Below the pieces are notes generated by a model. That model saw only the letters and a program-made list of their open reading frames with translations. It did not search any database and had not been told where the DNA came from. A stretch of 64,000 nucleotides of DNA from Bryobacteraceae bacterium. GTDB taxonomy: Bacteria > Acidobacteriota > Terriglobia > Bryobacterales > Bryobacteraceae. The position numbers and the translations under genes are program-made. Of this stretch, positions 39,017-47,266 are shown piece by piece. Location: positions 30,532 through 94,531 of the forward strand of contig JAIEPW010000065.1 in assembly GCA_019748195.1 (NCBI GenBank). The letters are read 5' to 3'. The stretch's first letter is position 1, and every line of letters begins with the position of its first letter.

Positions 39017-40704
39017 GCCGGCAGCGGCAGGTGCAGCGTGAACCGCGTGCCCGCGCCGGGATCGCTGTTCACCTCCACTCGCCCTCCATGTGCTTCGATC
39101 ATGTCCCGCACCAGGCTCAGGCCAAGCCCGGCGCCATGGTGGCCGTCCGAGCTCCTCCCACGATAGAACGGGTCGAAGACGCGCGGCAGGTCCGCCGGGT
39201 CGATCCCCGGACCGCGGTCTTCCACTTGAAGAATCACTTCTCCACCGCGCTTCTCCGCGCGCACGCCGATCCACTGCCCGCGCGCCGCGTACTTGCCGGC
39301 ATTGCTGATTAGATTCCGGACGGATTGCGTCAACGCGGTCACGTCGGCATCGAGCGTGGGGAGCCCGTCCGCCACGAACTTCTCCACCTGGCAGCCGGCC
39401 GTGTCCGGCGCGGCGGCTTCAATCGCGCGATCGATGACAGCGGCGATGTCCACAGGCTGGAAGTCCAGCTTGCGCCGGCCGGCTTGCGCCCCGGCGAACG
39501 TCAGGATCTGCTCCACCTGGTCCGTCAGCGATCGCGCCTGATCCCGCATGAGTGCGCCGTACTTGCGAACCTGTTCCGGCTTCGCCACCACGCCGTCCGC
39601 AAGATTCGCGGCGGCGGACCCGATGACGGTCAGCGGAGTCCGCAGCTCATGCGAAACGCCGGCGACAAATTCCATCTGCAACCGCGCGAGCTTCTGCGCG
39701 CGCCGCGCCGACAGGATCAGCATCGCGATCGCGGAGCCCGTCAGCAGCAGCGCCGCCAGCGCGATCATCTGATTGCGCCGGCGATTCACCTCCACGGCAG
39801 CTTCCAGCGAGCCTGCCACGTTGGTCGCCTGCAGCAACCAGGCTCCTCCGGCGGCCCGCGGACCCGGCCGAGCCGTACCGTCGGGCCCGGGACCTCCTCC
39901 AGGACCCCGGCGGACCGGCTGCAGCTCCAGAAAACGGATCTGCCCATCCCGGCTGGCGGATTCCGTTCCGCCCGCCGACGCGAACAACTGCACTCCCCGC
40001 GCATTGGTCACACGAAAACGGTATTCCGGCTGCTCCCCGAAATGCCGCCGCAGCAAATCGGGAAGCAGTTGCTTCTCCAGCGCCTCTTTACTCAACTGGA
40101 CCACCCATACCATCCCCGCGCCGCCGGGGCTCGGCGGGCGGCAGAAACCGCGGCCGGGAGGTCCGAAGCCGGGTTGCATCCACGGCGGGCGGCCGAATCC
40201 CGAACCGCCTTCCCGCCCCGAAGCCGGACCCGGACCCGGCCGGAAACGCGGAATCACGAACGCCGGCCAGTCGAGCTGCTCCAGCAGTACCCCATCCGGG
40301 ATCTCGGGCAGCCGCTGCCGAAGCTGCTCCAACTCCTGCGGCGCTTCCGCCCGATTGGCCTGGTACGTCTTCGGATCCATGCGCTGGATCTGCCCTTCGC
40401 GCAGAATCCAAATCGCTTGTACCAGCTCGGGGTACACGGTGGAGGACTGCCACGTCGCCAGCCGCTCGGCCAGCAAGGGAAGCTCGGATTCGGGATCGCC
40501 TGGCGGACCCCCGCCCAGCGCCGGCGCGATCCGCACCAGCTCGTACTGGAAGTCCTGCCGGAAGTTGTTTAAGGAAGTGTCCAGCAGTCGCTGCCGCCGC
40601 TCGCGATCCGCGTCCCGCAACTGGTCGATCCAGCGCGATTGCAGCCAGGCCACGGCGCCCAGCAGCGCCAGCACCAGCCCGATCCCGCCCCAGAACAGCT
40701 TCAT
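39013..40704 (-). CDS. Membrane sensor histidine kinase
   Basis: This 563-aa kinase has membrane helices at about 4-22 and about 315-335, which flank a large periplasmic sensor. The sensor contains an unusual Gly/Pro/Arg-rich stretch (FRPGPGPASGREGG and neighbours). HisKA holds the phospho-acceptor His in GVSHELRTPLTVIG, the N box is VRNLISNAGKYA, and the G boxes are VEDRGPGIDPADL and GAGLGLSLVRDMIEAHGG. The 4-bp ATGA overlap with the regulator gene fixes the pair. With the divergent Spy/CpxP-like gene it forms a Cpx-like envelope-stress or metal-sensing layout, by context. Confidence 0.93.
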   Translation of the reverse strand: MKLFWGGIGLVLALLGAVAWLQSRWIDQLRDADRERRQRLLDTSLNNFRQDFQYELVRIAPALGGGPPGDPESELPLLAERLATWQSSTVYPELVQAIWILREGQIQRMDPKTYQANRAEAPQELEQLRQRLPEIPDGVLLEQLDWPAFVIPRFRPGPGPASGREGGSGFGRPPWMQPGFGPPGRGFCRPPSPGGAGMVWVVQLSKEALEKQLLPDLLRRHFGEQPEYRFRVTNARGVQLFASAGGTESASRDGQIRFLELQPVRRGPGGGPGPDGTARPGPRAAGGAWLLQATNVAGSLEAAVEVNRRRNQMIALAALLLTGSAIAMLILSARRAQKLARLQMEFVAGVSHELRTPLTVIGSAAANLADGVVAKPEQVRKYGALMRDQARSLTDQVEQILTFAGAQAGRRKLDFQPVDIAAVIDRAIEAAAPDTAGCQVEKFVADGLPTLDADVTALTQSVRNLISNAGKYAARGQWIGVRAEKRGGEVILQVEDRGPGIDPADLPRVFDPFYRGRSSDGHHGAGLGLSLVRDMIEAHGGRVEVNSDPGAGTRFTLHLPLPA

Positions 40705-40752
40705 CCGGTTCTCAGCTTAGCCGATTCGCCGATAACCTCGGGCAAACTGTTT

Positions 40753-40766
40753 GTTAAGAATGTAAA
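40753..40766. promoter_or_regulatory. Possible CpxR-type box between kinase operon and Spy-like gene
   Basis: GTTAA-N4-GTAAA lies in the 152-bp gap between the divergent kinase and Spy-like genes. It is one mismatch from the published Escherichia coli CpxR half-site pair GTAAA-N(4-8)-GTAAA. Use of that consensus in this phylum is inference. Confidence 0.3.
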
Positions 40767-40856
40767 GACAGTCTTTTCCTATGTTTAACCTGCGGAAAAC
40801 GAGATCCGGGGCATACTGGTGTTGGGCGTTCGACCCCCCTTCGAGAGGAGAAAAAA

Positions 40857-41378
40857 ATGAAATGTTCCTTGTTTGTATTACTTTCCGCGGCGGCTCTTCT
40901 TGCACAACCCGGACCCGGACGGTTTGGACCGGGCGAGGGCATGCAACCTTCGGCGGACGCGATCAAAGCGTACTTGAACCTGACCGACAGCCAGTTGACG
41001 GCGCTCCGCACACTGCAGACCAACCAGCGCAACGCCATGCAGACCGCGATGAACGAGATCGGCACGAAGGAGCGCGCCCTGCGCGAAAGGCTGCAGGCGG
41101 GCAGCACCGATGCGCCGGCGCTCGGCGCCGCGCTGATCGAAATCGAAACCCTGCGCAAACGGCTGCAGACTCTGCGTGACGGCTTTGAAGCTCAGTCCTT
41201 GGGCGTCCTGTCCGCGGAACAGCGTTCCCGCCTGAAAAACTTGTCGGATGCCGCGGCGCTGCAGGACACAATCCGCCAGGCGACCATGCTGAACCTGCTG
41301 GATCCCCCGGCCGGTCCTGGCTTCGGCGGTCCCGGCGGTCCCGGATTGCAGCGCATGCCCGGCCCGTTCGGCCGCTAA
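40857..41378 (+). CDS. Spy/CpxP-like periplasmic LTxxQ-type protein
   Basis: This 173-aa exported protein has a signal peptide (MKCSLFVLLSAAALLA). The helical core contains LNLTDSQLTALRTLQTNQRNAM, matching the LTxxQ motif of Spy/CpxP/ZraP proteins, and a second LSAEQRSRLKNL copy near 120. It ends in a Gly/Pro-rich tail. A GAGAGGAG ribosome site precedes the ATG. Such proteins are periplasmic chaperones or repressors of the cognate kinase. Divergent placement beside a kinase/regulator pair supports that role. It is followed by a strong terminator. Confidence 0.8.
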   Translation: MKCSLFVLLSAAALLAQPGPGRFGPGEGMQPSADAIKAYLNLTDSQLTALRTLQTNQRNAMQTAMNEIGTKERALRERLQAGSTDAPALGAALIEIETLRKRLQTLRDGFEAQSLGVLSAEQRSRLKNLSDAAALQDTIRQATMLNLLDPPAGPGFGGPGGPGLQRMPGPFGR

Positions 41379-41402
41379 CCACTTTCCCACAACAGCCAAC
41401 TC

Positions 41403-41432
41403 GGGCGGCGAGCAATCGCCGCCCTTTTTTTT
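41403..41432 (+). terminator. Rho-independent terminator after the Spy-like gene
   Basis: GGGCGGCG and CGCCGCCC form a perfect 8-bp stem with a 6-nt loop (AGCAAT), directly followed by eight T residues. It lies 25 bp after the stop codon. Confidence 0.92.
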
Positions 41433-41568
41433 GCTTGCAGGGGTCCACGAGCCGTTAAAGTGGAGAGGTGCGGGGAGCGGCGAAAAGGTCGCGATTGAAA
41501 AAGGGCGTTTGTCTTCGAACGAAAGGGAGGGTCCGGTTGACGCGCCTGCCCTGGGGAGGAGCGGTATC

Positions 41569-41970
41569 GTGAAGACTTCGGCAGGACATTGGTATCTCGC
41601 GACGTTGGTTGTGGAATTCAACTATGGTGGGGACACCTCGCCGCTCCACCTGAATACTTATCTGATCAGGGCTACGAGCGCCGAAGAAGCTTTGGACAAG
41701 GCTCAGCGTCTGGAGCAGCCGGATTACGAGTACACGAACTTGCTTGGCGGCAAAGTTAAGAGCGTGTTTCGCGGAGTGAACCAGTTGCTTTGCCTTCCGG
41801 ACGAGTTGGAGGACGGGTGTGAGATGTTCTGGAAGGAAGTTCCCGAGGCTACTGAGGAGGAGATTCGACGGCTGATCCGGAGACCCTCAGAGATGGCTGC
41901 ATTCTCCAAGCCCCCGCGACACGAAAAGGAGTTTCCATTCTCACCGATTGAAGACGAAGATGAGAGCTAG
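41569..41970 (+). CDS. DUF4288-like protein
   Basis: The track ORF begins at 41431, but GTG 41569 with GGGGAGGA just upstream is a far better start (133 aa: VKTSAGHWYLATLVVEF). The fold resembles DUF4288: WYLATLVVEFNYG near the start, HLNTYLIRATSAEEALDKAQRLE in the middle and GVNQLLCLPDELEDGCEMFWKEV later, with an acidic tail. Proteins of this kind often sit among polymorphic-toxin immunity or phage-related genes. It opens the accessory island, directly before the first RAYT remnant. Function unknown. Confidence 0.65.
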   Translation: MKTSAGHWYLATLVVEFNYGGDTSPLHLNTYLIRATSAEEALDKAQRLEQPDYEYTNLLGGKVKSVFRGVNQLLCLPDELEDGCEMFWKEVPEATEEEIRRLIRRPSEMAAFSKPPRHEKEFPFSPIEDEDES

Positions 41971-42066
41971 CCATGGTTTCGGAAAGCCAACGTGGAGCAA
42001 GGAATCCTGTGTGTCGAGAGATCGGGTGCAAGGGCCGCTTTGAGATTCCGGGATTCGGAAACGGCG

Positions 42067-42309
42067 TCACGCATAGTCCCCGTGGAGCCAGCGGAATAGC
42101 CGCCCCAGAGCCACCTCGTTCCGCGGGACCAGAATCAGGTGGACGTGATTCGGCATAAGGCAATATCGGAGTTGACGGGCATAGTCGGCGAGCAAGTTCA
42201 AGTAAAGGCGATAGTCTTCGGAGCGGAAGAAAATCTTCTGTCGATAATTACCCCGTTGGGTGATATGGTGGGGAAGGCCAGGGATTACAATGCGCGCAAC
42301 GCGGGGCAT
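42067..42309 (-). pseudogene. RAYT remnant: 5' part of a HUH tyrosine transposase
   Basis: An 80-codon frame nearly identical to the first ~90 residues of the intact RAYT at 47267-47920 (MPRVAR, PHHITQRGNYRQKIFF, LMPNHVHLILVP). An internal deletion has removed about seven residues (HYGVAILG side), and the frame stops right after HGDYA. The HUH pair is present but the catalytic tyrosine region is gone, so it cannot be active. Confidence 0.85.
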
Positions 42310-42409
42310 ACCAGGAAGTGCGATCCACGCCAGATTCCTCGCAAGGGAAATGAGGCGACTTCCATGAGCGGGCTGGTCTCAGTCAAGAGCAATCTGCAAT
42401 TTAGAGAGT

Positions 42410-42760
42410 TTCCGCCGGAGCCGCCCGTCGCATAGCCGCGGAGCGCCAGGGAGCGCAGACGGCAAGGGCGCGCGCCGAGCGCGGCGTAGCGAACCCTTGG
42501 CCAGCGAGCACCATTGCGCTACGGCTGAAATGCGACGGGCCGCTTCGCGCGGAAACTCGGTTTCCGCTGGTGAGCCTCTGAGCTTCTTCTCCGGCTTCCA
42601 TACGCAGTCGTTCTGATCTCCGCAAACGAGATCGCTGCTCGAGAGGTTCCGGTTGGAAGCTGGCGCTGCTCACTGTCCCGCGAGCTTAGAAGCTCTCGTG
42701 ACACCTCCCGCAGTCGCCAGAACCCGAGATTGGCTCACCTGAACCAGACCACAGACTACT
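42410..42760 (-). ncRNA. Structured non-coding flank of IS110 relic, candidate bridge-RNA region
   Basis: This stretch of about 350 bp beyond the transposase stop has no credible gene but holds a row of perfect hairpins. They are GAGCTT-AG-AAGCTC at 42682-42695, GATCTC-N7-GAGATC at 42615-42633 and GGAAAC-TCG-GTTTCC at 42551-42565. A GC-rich palindromic part lies near 42430-42500. IS110/IS1111 elements are known to encode a structured bridge RNA in a non-coding end, for the IS1111 group downstream of the gene. Whether this element belongs to that group is not established. Confidence 0.4.
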
Positions 42761-43612
42761 TCAAGCGGCTTGCGGGAACGGCCGGAACACTTCCTGGCGG
42801 CGCCACAACCGGTGGAGCAAAACCGCGAGCTTCCGCGCCACCGCCACTACGGTGCGCTTTTTCTGCGCGCGACTCTGCGCGTGGCGCAGACCCCACTGCC
42901 GTAGCGCACAATCATCGCCCCAGCGCCCCAGCAGCACGTGCGCACACTGCACTAACAACCGCCTCAAGTAACGGTCACCCGACTTGGTGATACCGAGCCG
43001 TGGGTCGCGTTCGCCGCTTTGGCGTCGTCGTGGGACCAGGCCGAGGAACGCGCCCGCGTCACGACTCCGCTCGAACCGCTCTGGCGCTCCCACTGTCAAC
43101 ACGAACGTCAGCGCGGTGAGAGTGCCGACACCCGGCACCTGCGTCAGCCATCGCGTTTCCGGATACCGTTCGCGAGCGAGCCTGTCCAACTCAGCATCGT
43201 AGCCGGCAATCTGTTGCTCGATCTGCTCCAGCACCGCCAGCAGCGGCTCCACGGCGGGCGCGAGCGCTTCCGGAACCGCCTCACGCACCCGTATCGCGAA
43301 TCGGTGCGCTCCGCCGCACGGCAGCCGGTGGCCCATCCCCTTCGTCACCGCTCGCGCGAAGTTGATCAGCTTCGTCCGCATGTCCACCAGCGTGGCGCGA
43401 GCCCGCACCACAAACAAGTCCGCTTGCCGCCCGGCATCGCGCAGCTTCACCGGATTCAACAGTTCAGGATCGAGGCGCGCCAACCGCGCCAACTGCCGCG
43501 CGTCGCGCTGATCAAGCCCGATGGTCCGGGCCGGTGGTGGGGAGATGGTGGTATGCTTCGGCATGGCTGGTCTCTTTCTGCACCCCAATGGAGTGCGTTT
43601 ATTTACTTTCAC
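42761..43612 (-). pseudogene. IS110-family transposase, 5' truncated
   Basis: The 283-codon frame matches IS110 transposases only from QRDARQLARLARLDPELL (residue ~35) onward. The Transposase_20 region is complete: TQVPGVGTLTALTFVLTVG, GAFLGLVPRRRQSGERD, ITKSGDRYLRRLLVQCAH and KKRTVVAVARKLAVLLHRLW. The N-terminal RuvC-like part with the first catalytic Asp residues (~90 aa) is missing. The first ~30 residues encoded here are unrelated sequence from the junction. It is therefore inactive. The right edge abuts an Rhs scrap. Confidence 0.85.
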
Positions 43613-43670
43613 CAGCGAGCTTACCGCCGCTGGAGAGAGGCCAGCCCGCTCATCCTATCTGTCCCCCGAA

Positions 43671-43800
43671 GGCAGTCTACAACAACACCGCTTACCTGCA
43701 ATCCACGTCTCAACCCGAATCCGGCACAACCAACTACTACTACAATCCGGACAAGACGGTAAGTCACAAGATCGATGCGGACAATCGCATGACGACGTAG
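43671..43800 (+). pseudogene. Rhs/YD-repeat scrap
   Basis: About 40 codons in frame with the stop at 43798-43800 read NNTAYLQSTSQ then TTNYYYNPDKTVSHKIDADNRM, the tail of a YD-repeat as in Rhs proteins. It has no start of its own and is bounded on the left by the IS110 relic and on the right by repeat copy R1. It shows that a third Rhs gene once stood here. Confidence 0.65.
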
Positions 43801-43806
43801 GTGTTC

Positions 43807-44019
43807 GGTGCCTGTTCCACCTGCTCCGACTCCAAAATAACCCGGTGGTAAGGAGGAATAGCCCGTCGGGATATGCCGCTCTGATTCCAAAGGCCTTGCG
43901 CGATGCGAAGGATCAGCCTGCGTCCAGAAGCCGCCAGAAAAGAGATAAGGATCGACACCAACTGAGCGCCTGTAACCCTTTGATTCCACGTACCAGCCAC
44001 GCGAACTTGGAACAGCCGT
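43807..44019. repeat. ~212-bp dispersed repeat, copy R1
   Basis: It begins GGTGCCTGTTCC and ends GGAACAGCCG; the ends are imperfect inverted repeats of about 10 bp. The interior includes AACCCGGTGGTAAGGAGGA and TTGATTCCACGTACC, shared with the other copies. No gene is apparent on either strand, although frames stay open on the minus strand. Confidence 0.85.
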
Positions 44020-44037
44020 AAACCCAGTTACAAGCCC

Positions 44038-44249
44038 GGTGCCTGTTCCACCTGCTCCGACTCCAAAATAACCCGGTGGTAAGGAGGAGTAGTCCGTTGG
44101 GATATGCCGCTCTGATTCCAAAGGCCTTGCGCCATCCCAACGTTCAGCCGGCGTCCGGAAGCCGCCAGAAACGCGATAAGGATCCACGCCAACTGAGCGC
44201 CTGTAAGCCCATGATTCCACGTACCGACCGACGAAATCCGGAACAGCCG
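44038..44249. repeat. ~212-bp dispersed repeat, copy R2
   Basis: Direct repeat of R1, 18 bp further on, with the same ends and several substitutions inside. R1 and R2 form a tandem. Confidence 0.85.
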
Positions 44250-44294
44250 AAAACACCACTTCCATGTCCTGTGCCAGTTCCGGCTGTTCCTTCG

Positions 44295-44369
44295 GAACCG
44301 CTCCGCCCACTTTCCCCGAGTCACACTCGCACTCACCAATCTAACCGCCACCCCCTCAGCAACTTACAC
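44295..44369. repeat. ~74-bp segment shared with 52431-52503
   Basis: The segment GAACCGCTCCGCCCAC ... CTCAGCAACTTAC recurs near the right end of the island with about a dozen differences. It may be the border of an eroded element. Confidence 0.6.
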
Positions 44370-44374
44370 CAACA

Positions 44375-44670
44375 TGGATTTCGGGACGGTCACCTCATTT
44401 CCCTTCGACCTCCGTCCTCGATGTCCGGTAACTTCAACCTCCCTCGCGACTTGCCTTCCGCCCCGCCCTCTTCCGCCGGGCCTCGATCCGAAAGTCCTCC
44501 CCAATCCGCCGCAGCCACTCCTCGCTACCCAACGGCAAGCCCGAGCGCCGTCGCCTCATGGATTTCGGGACGGTCACCTAATTTCCCTTCGACCTCCGTC
44601 CTTGATGTCCGGTAACTTCAACCTCCCTCGCGACTTGCCTTCCGCGCCGCCCTCTTCCGCCGGGCCTTGC
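44375..44670 (-). pseudogene. Two 3'-terminal RAYT fragments in tandem
   Basis: 44375-44562 matches the last ~60 codons of the intact RAYT plus its flank, including SEEWLRRIGEDFRIEARRKRAG on the minus strand and the flanking GGGACGGTCACCT. A second, shorter piece (44565-44670) repeats only the extreme end and the flank. Neither has a HUH domain. They are passive remains of two insertions or of a partial duplication. Confidence 0.7.
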
Positions 44671-44676
44671 CGGGCC

Positions 44677-44890
44677 GGTGCCTGTTCCAGTTGTTCCGAC
44701 TCGAAAATAGCCCGGTGGTAAGGGGGAATACTCCGATGGCGTACGCGGCGCTGATTTCAAGGGCCTTATCGCTTCCCCGCCGAGCGCAGGCCTGATACCA
44801 GGCCCCGAAAATGGGATAAGGATCAGCGCCTCCTCACCGCCCGCAAGCTCATGAATCCACGTCCAACGCCGCCGTTGTCCGGAACAGCCG
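44677..44890. repeat. ~212-bp dispersed repeat, copy R3 (divergent subtype)
   Basis: It has the same ends as R1 but a diverged interior (TAGCCCGGTGGTAAGGGGG, CAAGGGCCTTATCGC). It is nearly identical to R8 at 48597-48811. The start codon of Rhs copy 1 lies inside it. Confidence 0.8.
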
Positions 44891-46788
44891 GAACAGCTCC
44901 CGAATCGGGACAGCCAGTCTGGGGTTGGGTGGAACAGCCGTGCCAGCGCAAGGAGTTCTTCTACGACACCAACCCGTTCGACGCGGCGTATTCCCAGAAC
45001 ATCCAGGGCCGCCTGGCCGCCGTGCGCTACAAGTCATGCAACCTGTACCAGGCGCCGTACTCACAGACGTTCCTGGAGATGTACAGCTACACGCCCGGCG
45101 GCCTCACCACCAAGAAGCGCTTCCGCGTGGAGCGATCGCCCGGCGGCAACGGCGACCTCGACGGCGTGTGGACCTACGACAGCGAAGGCAAGATGACCTC
45201 GGTTGCGATCCCCAAGTCGTCCACGTACAGTTATGGGTACGACTCGATGGGCCGAGTTTACAGCATGAATCGGGACGGCGAAGGTCCAGTGGTGAACGGG
45301 ATTGGCTACGGCCCCGCGGGCGAGCTGATGACGATGGTCAAGGGCGGGGCGCTTTATGAAAACCGCACCTACAATGACCGGCTGCAGCTTCGCACGTTGC
45401 AGGTGGGCACGCGAAATATCACCTACAATTACGGCGCGGGTGGAACAAACAACGGGCAAATTGTTTCGCAGGTCGAAGACGGCGAAACGATCGCCTATCA
45501 GTACGACGAGCTGAAACGCCTCGCCTCGGCGAGCGCCACCGGCGCCATGACCTGGACCCAGAGCTACAACTATGACGGCTTCGGCAACCTGGTCTCGATG
45601 GGAGCGAGCGGCAACGGCGGCGGCGGAGGCCCCACCGCGGGCAGCCAAGTGATCAATCCGGCGACGAACAAGCCGTTCAGCGGCTACTCCGCCGCCGGGC
45701 TGCCGAATTTCGGCGGCTGGGACAACGACAATCGGATGGTTACGGCGTTTGGGCCTGGCAGCAATCCAGAGTATTTGGTTTACTCGCCCTCGGGCAAGCG
45801 GGTGTGGAATCAGGGCGTGCGGCTGGTCGACCCGTTCACCCAGGAAACCGTGCAGGAGGTCTGGTTCTGGAGCCCGCAAGGCCAGCGGCTCGCGTTTTAT
45901 TCGCTGTCGAATACCGGCGCGCCGGTGTTCACCTTCCAGTCGGCGAACTTGTATATGGGCGGCAAGCTGATCAACCAGCCGACGGACCGGCTCGGCTCGG
46001 TGGGCAAGTTCTATCCCTACGGCGCAGAGCGCAACCCGACCGGCCAATCTGGCGAGAAGTTCGCGACCTATTTCCATGACGCGAATGTCGGGCTGTATTA
46101 CGCGGACCAGCGCTGGCATCTCGGGACTCGCTTCGCGACCCCGGACCCCTACCAGGCAAGCGGCGGCCCCGCCGACCCGGGGAGTTGGAATCGGTATGCG
46201 TATGTGGGTGGTGACCCGGGAAACCGTGTTGATCCGGCTGGCCTTTTCTTTTGCGAGGTCGGGACGCAGTTCCTGGGCCAGCAAGGTCAGATGGAGTGGT
46301 GGTGTTATAACTACGTACCAACGGTTGCTCTTTGCCCGCCGGGACTGCTGAACCTCGGAGGCGTCTGTTCCCCTGCAATCGATGTACCCGCCATTGATCC
46401 GCAACTCGTTTCAATTGGGGGTCTCCGACAAGTTGGTGCCATTAGTGGGTGGCAGCGGGAATTGGACGGGTACACGCTTTCCTTCCGGAGTGCTGAGGCC
46501 TTGAAGATCGCTCTCCCGATCTGTATCGCCCAGCCGCAACTATGTGCGGTGGTCGGGGGTGCGATCGCAATCTACGTGACTTACCCAGTACTGGAGCAAA
46601 TCATTCGTGATTTGATCGCGTTGTATCAACAAAAGCCTACTACAATCACGATCGAGGATGATCTCTGTATGGAGATATTGCAAGCAGACCTTCGTGCTTG
46701 CCGTCAGGCGCCGATACCTTCTCTAACGTGCTTCGAAAAAGCTTACCTAAATTACGATCGCTGCTTGAAGAAGCTGCCCAGGGTCTGA
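44851..46788 (+). CDS. Rhs-family protein copy 1 with distinct C-terminal tip
   Basis: This 645-aa frame has the Rhs core: YD-type repeats (YSYGYDSMGRVYSMNRDG, TIAYQYDELKRLASASA) and the Rhs-associated core motif near 425-460 (ANVGLYYADQRWH, FATPDPYQASGG). The hypervariable junction is NRVDPAG at ~462. The C-terminal ~180 residues are unrelated to copy 2, with a hydrophobic helix (LCAVVGGAIAIYVTYPVL) and a Cys-rich end (LCMEILQADLRACRQ). There is no signal peptide or N-terminal delivery domain. The first ~14 codons lie inside repeat R3 and an in-frame TGA stands at 44752. This looks like a displaced orphan Rhs end rather than a full-length toxin. Confidence 0.8.
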   Translation: MNPRPTPPLSGTAGTAPESGQPVWGWVEQPCQRKEFFYDTNPFDAAYSQNIQGRLAAVRYKSCNLYQAPYSQTFLEMYSYTPGGLTTKKRFRVERSPGGNGDLDGVWTYDSEGKMTSVAIPKSSTYSYGYDSMGRVYSMNRDGEGPVVNGIGYGPAGELMTMVKGGALYENRTYNDRLQLRTLQVGTRNITYNYGAGGTNNGQIVSQVEDGETIAYQYDELKRLASASATGAMTWTQSYNYDGFGNLVSMGASGNGGGGGPTAGSQVINPATNKPFSGYSAAGLPNFGGWDNDNRMVTAFGPGSNPEYLVYSPSGKRVWNQGVRLVDPFTQETVQEVWFWSPQGQRLAFYSLSNTGAPVFTFQSANLYMGGKLINQPTDRLGSVGKFYPYGAERNPTGQSGEKFATYFHDANVGLYYADQRWHLGTRFATPDPYQASGGPADPGSWNRYAYVGGDPGNRVDPAGLFFCEVGTQFLGQQGQMEWWCYNYVPTVALCPPGLLNLGGVCSPAIDVPAIDPQLVSIGGLRQVGAISGWQRELDGYTLSFRSAEALKIALPICIAQPQLCAVVGGAIAIYVTYPVLEQIIRDLIALYQQKPTTITIEDDLCMEILQADLRACRQAPIPSLTCFEKAYLNYDRCLKKLPRV

Positions 46789-46792
46789 GGTT

Positions 46793-47215
46793 ATGCGAAC
46801 TCCGGCTGACGAATTCCTGCTTGCGTGGGATCACGAATTAGCGGGCGAATGGCAGAGGGCTGAGAGGATGCTCGAACTACGCCTGGAAGAACTAATCCGC
46901 TCAGACCACGACTGCGGGTGGATCGACATCTACGCCCAAGCGTTGGCGAGGCTGCGGACATCCAAGGGCAATGTGTTGGGGGCACGTGAAGCACTAAGAT
47001 CAGCCAGTCAAGCTTGTCCGGATCGCCTTGGAATCTGCTACGGACTTGTGTGTGTGGAGATCAAGTTGGGAAGGCGCTCTGATGCTGAGGCCGCCTTCCA
47101 GCGGTTCCTAGCGCTAACACGCACCTCGCCCGCGGAACTGGCCCCGGCTTACCTTGAGCTCGTCCCGTTAGTTGCCAAGGACTTTGAAATTGCCTTCGGT
47201 AACCCGCCTGTCTAA
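46793..47215 (+). CDS. TPR-like small protein, candidate immunity to Rhs copy 1
   Basis: This 140-aa soluble, mainly helical protein starts 4 bp after the Rhs stop. Helix pairs such as ADEFLLAWDHELAGEWQRAERMLELRLEEL and ICYGLVCVEIKLGRRSDAEAAFQRFLALT look like tetratricopeptide repeats. Rhs and other polymorphic toxins are normally followed by their immunity gene, so position suggests that role. TPR-like immunity proteins are plausible but no family was recognised. The sequence after its stop enters RAYT flank DNA. Confidence 0.55.
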   Translation: MRTPADEFLLAWDHELAGEWQRAERMLELRLEELIRSDHDCGWIDIYAQALARLRTSKGNVLGAREALRSASQACPDRLGICYGLVCVEIKLGRRSDAEAAFQRFLALTRTSPAELAPAYLELVPLVAKDFEIAFGNPPV

Positions 47216-47266
47216 ATTTTGCATTTCGGATTCGGGGACGGTCACCTGGATCGGGGGACGGTCACC

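Noticed and set aside
43621-44351. Minus-strand ORFs running through repeats R1 and R2
   Set aside because: Two different frames stay open across the repeats and neither keeps similarity across all copies, so coding is not supported; treated as non-coding repeats.
45061-46404. 447-aa minus-strand ORF opposite Rhs copy 1
   Set aside because: Shadow of the Rhs core; the same shadow appears opposite copy 2.
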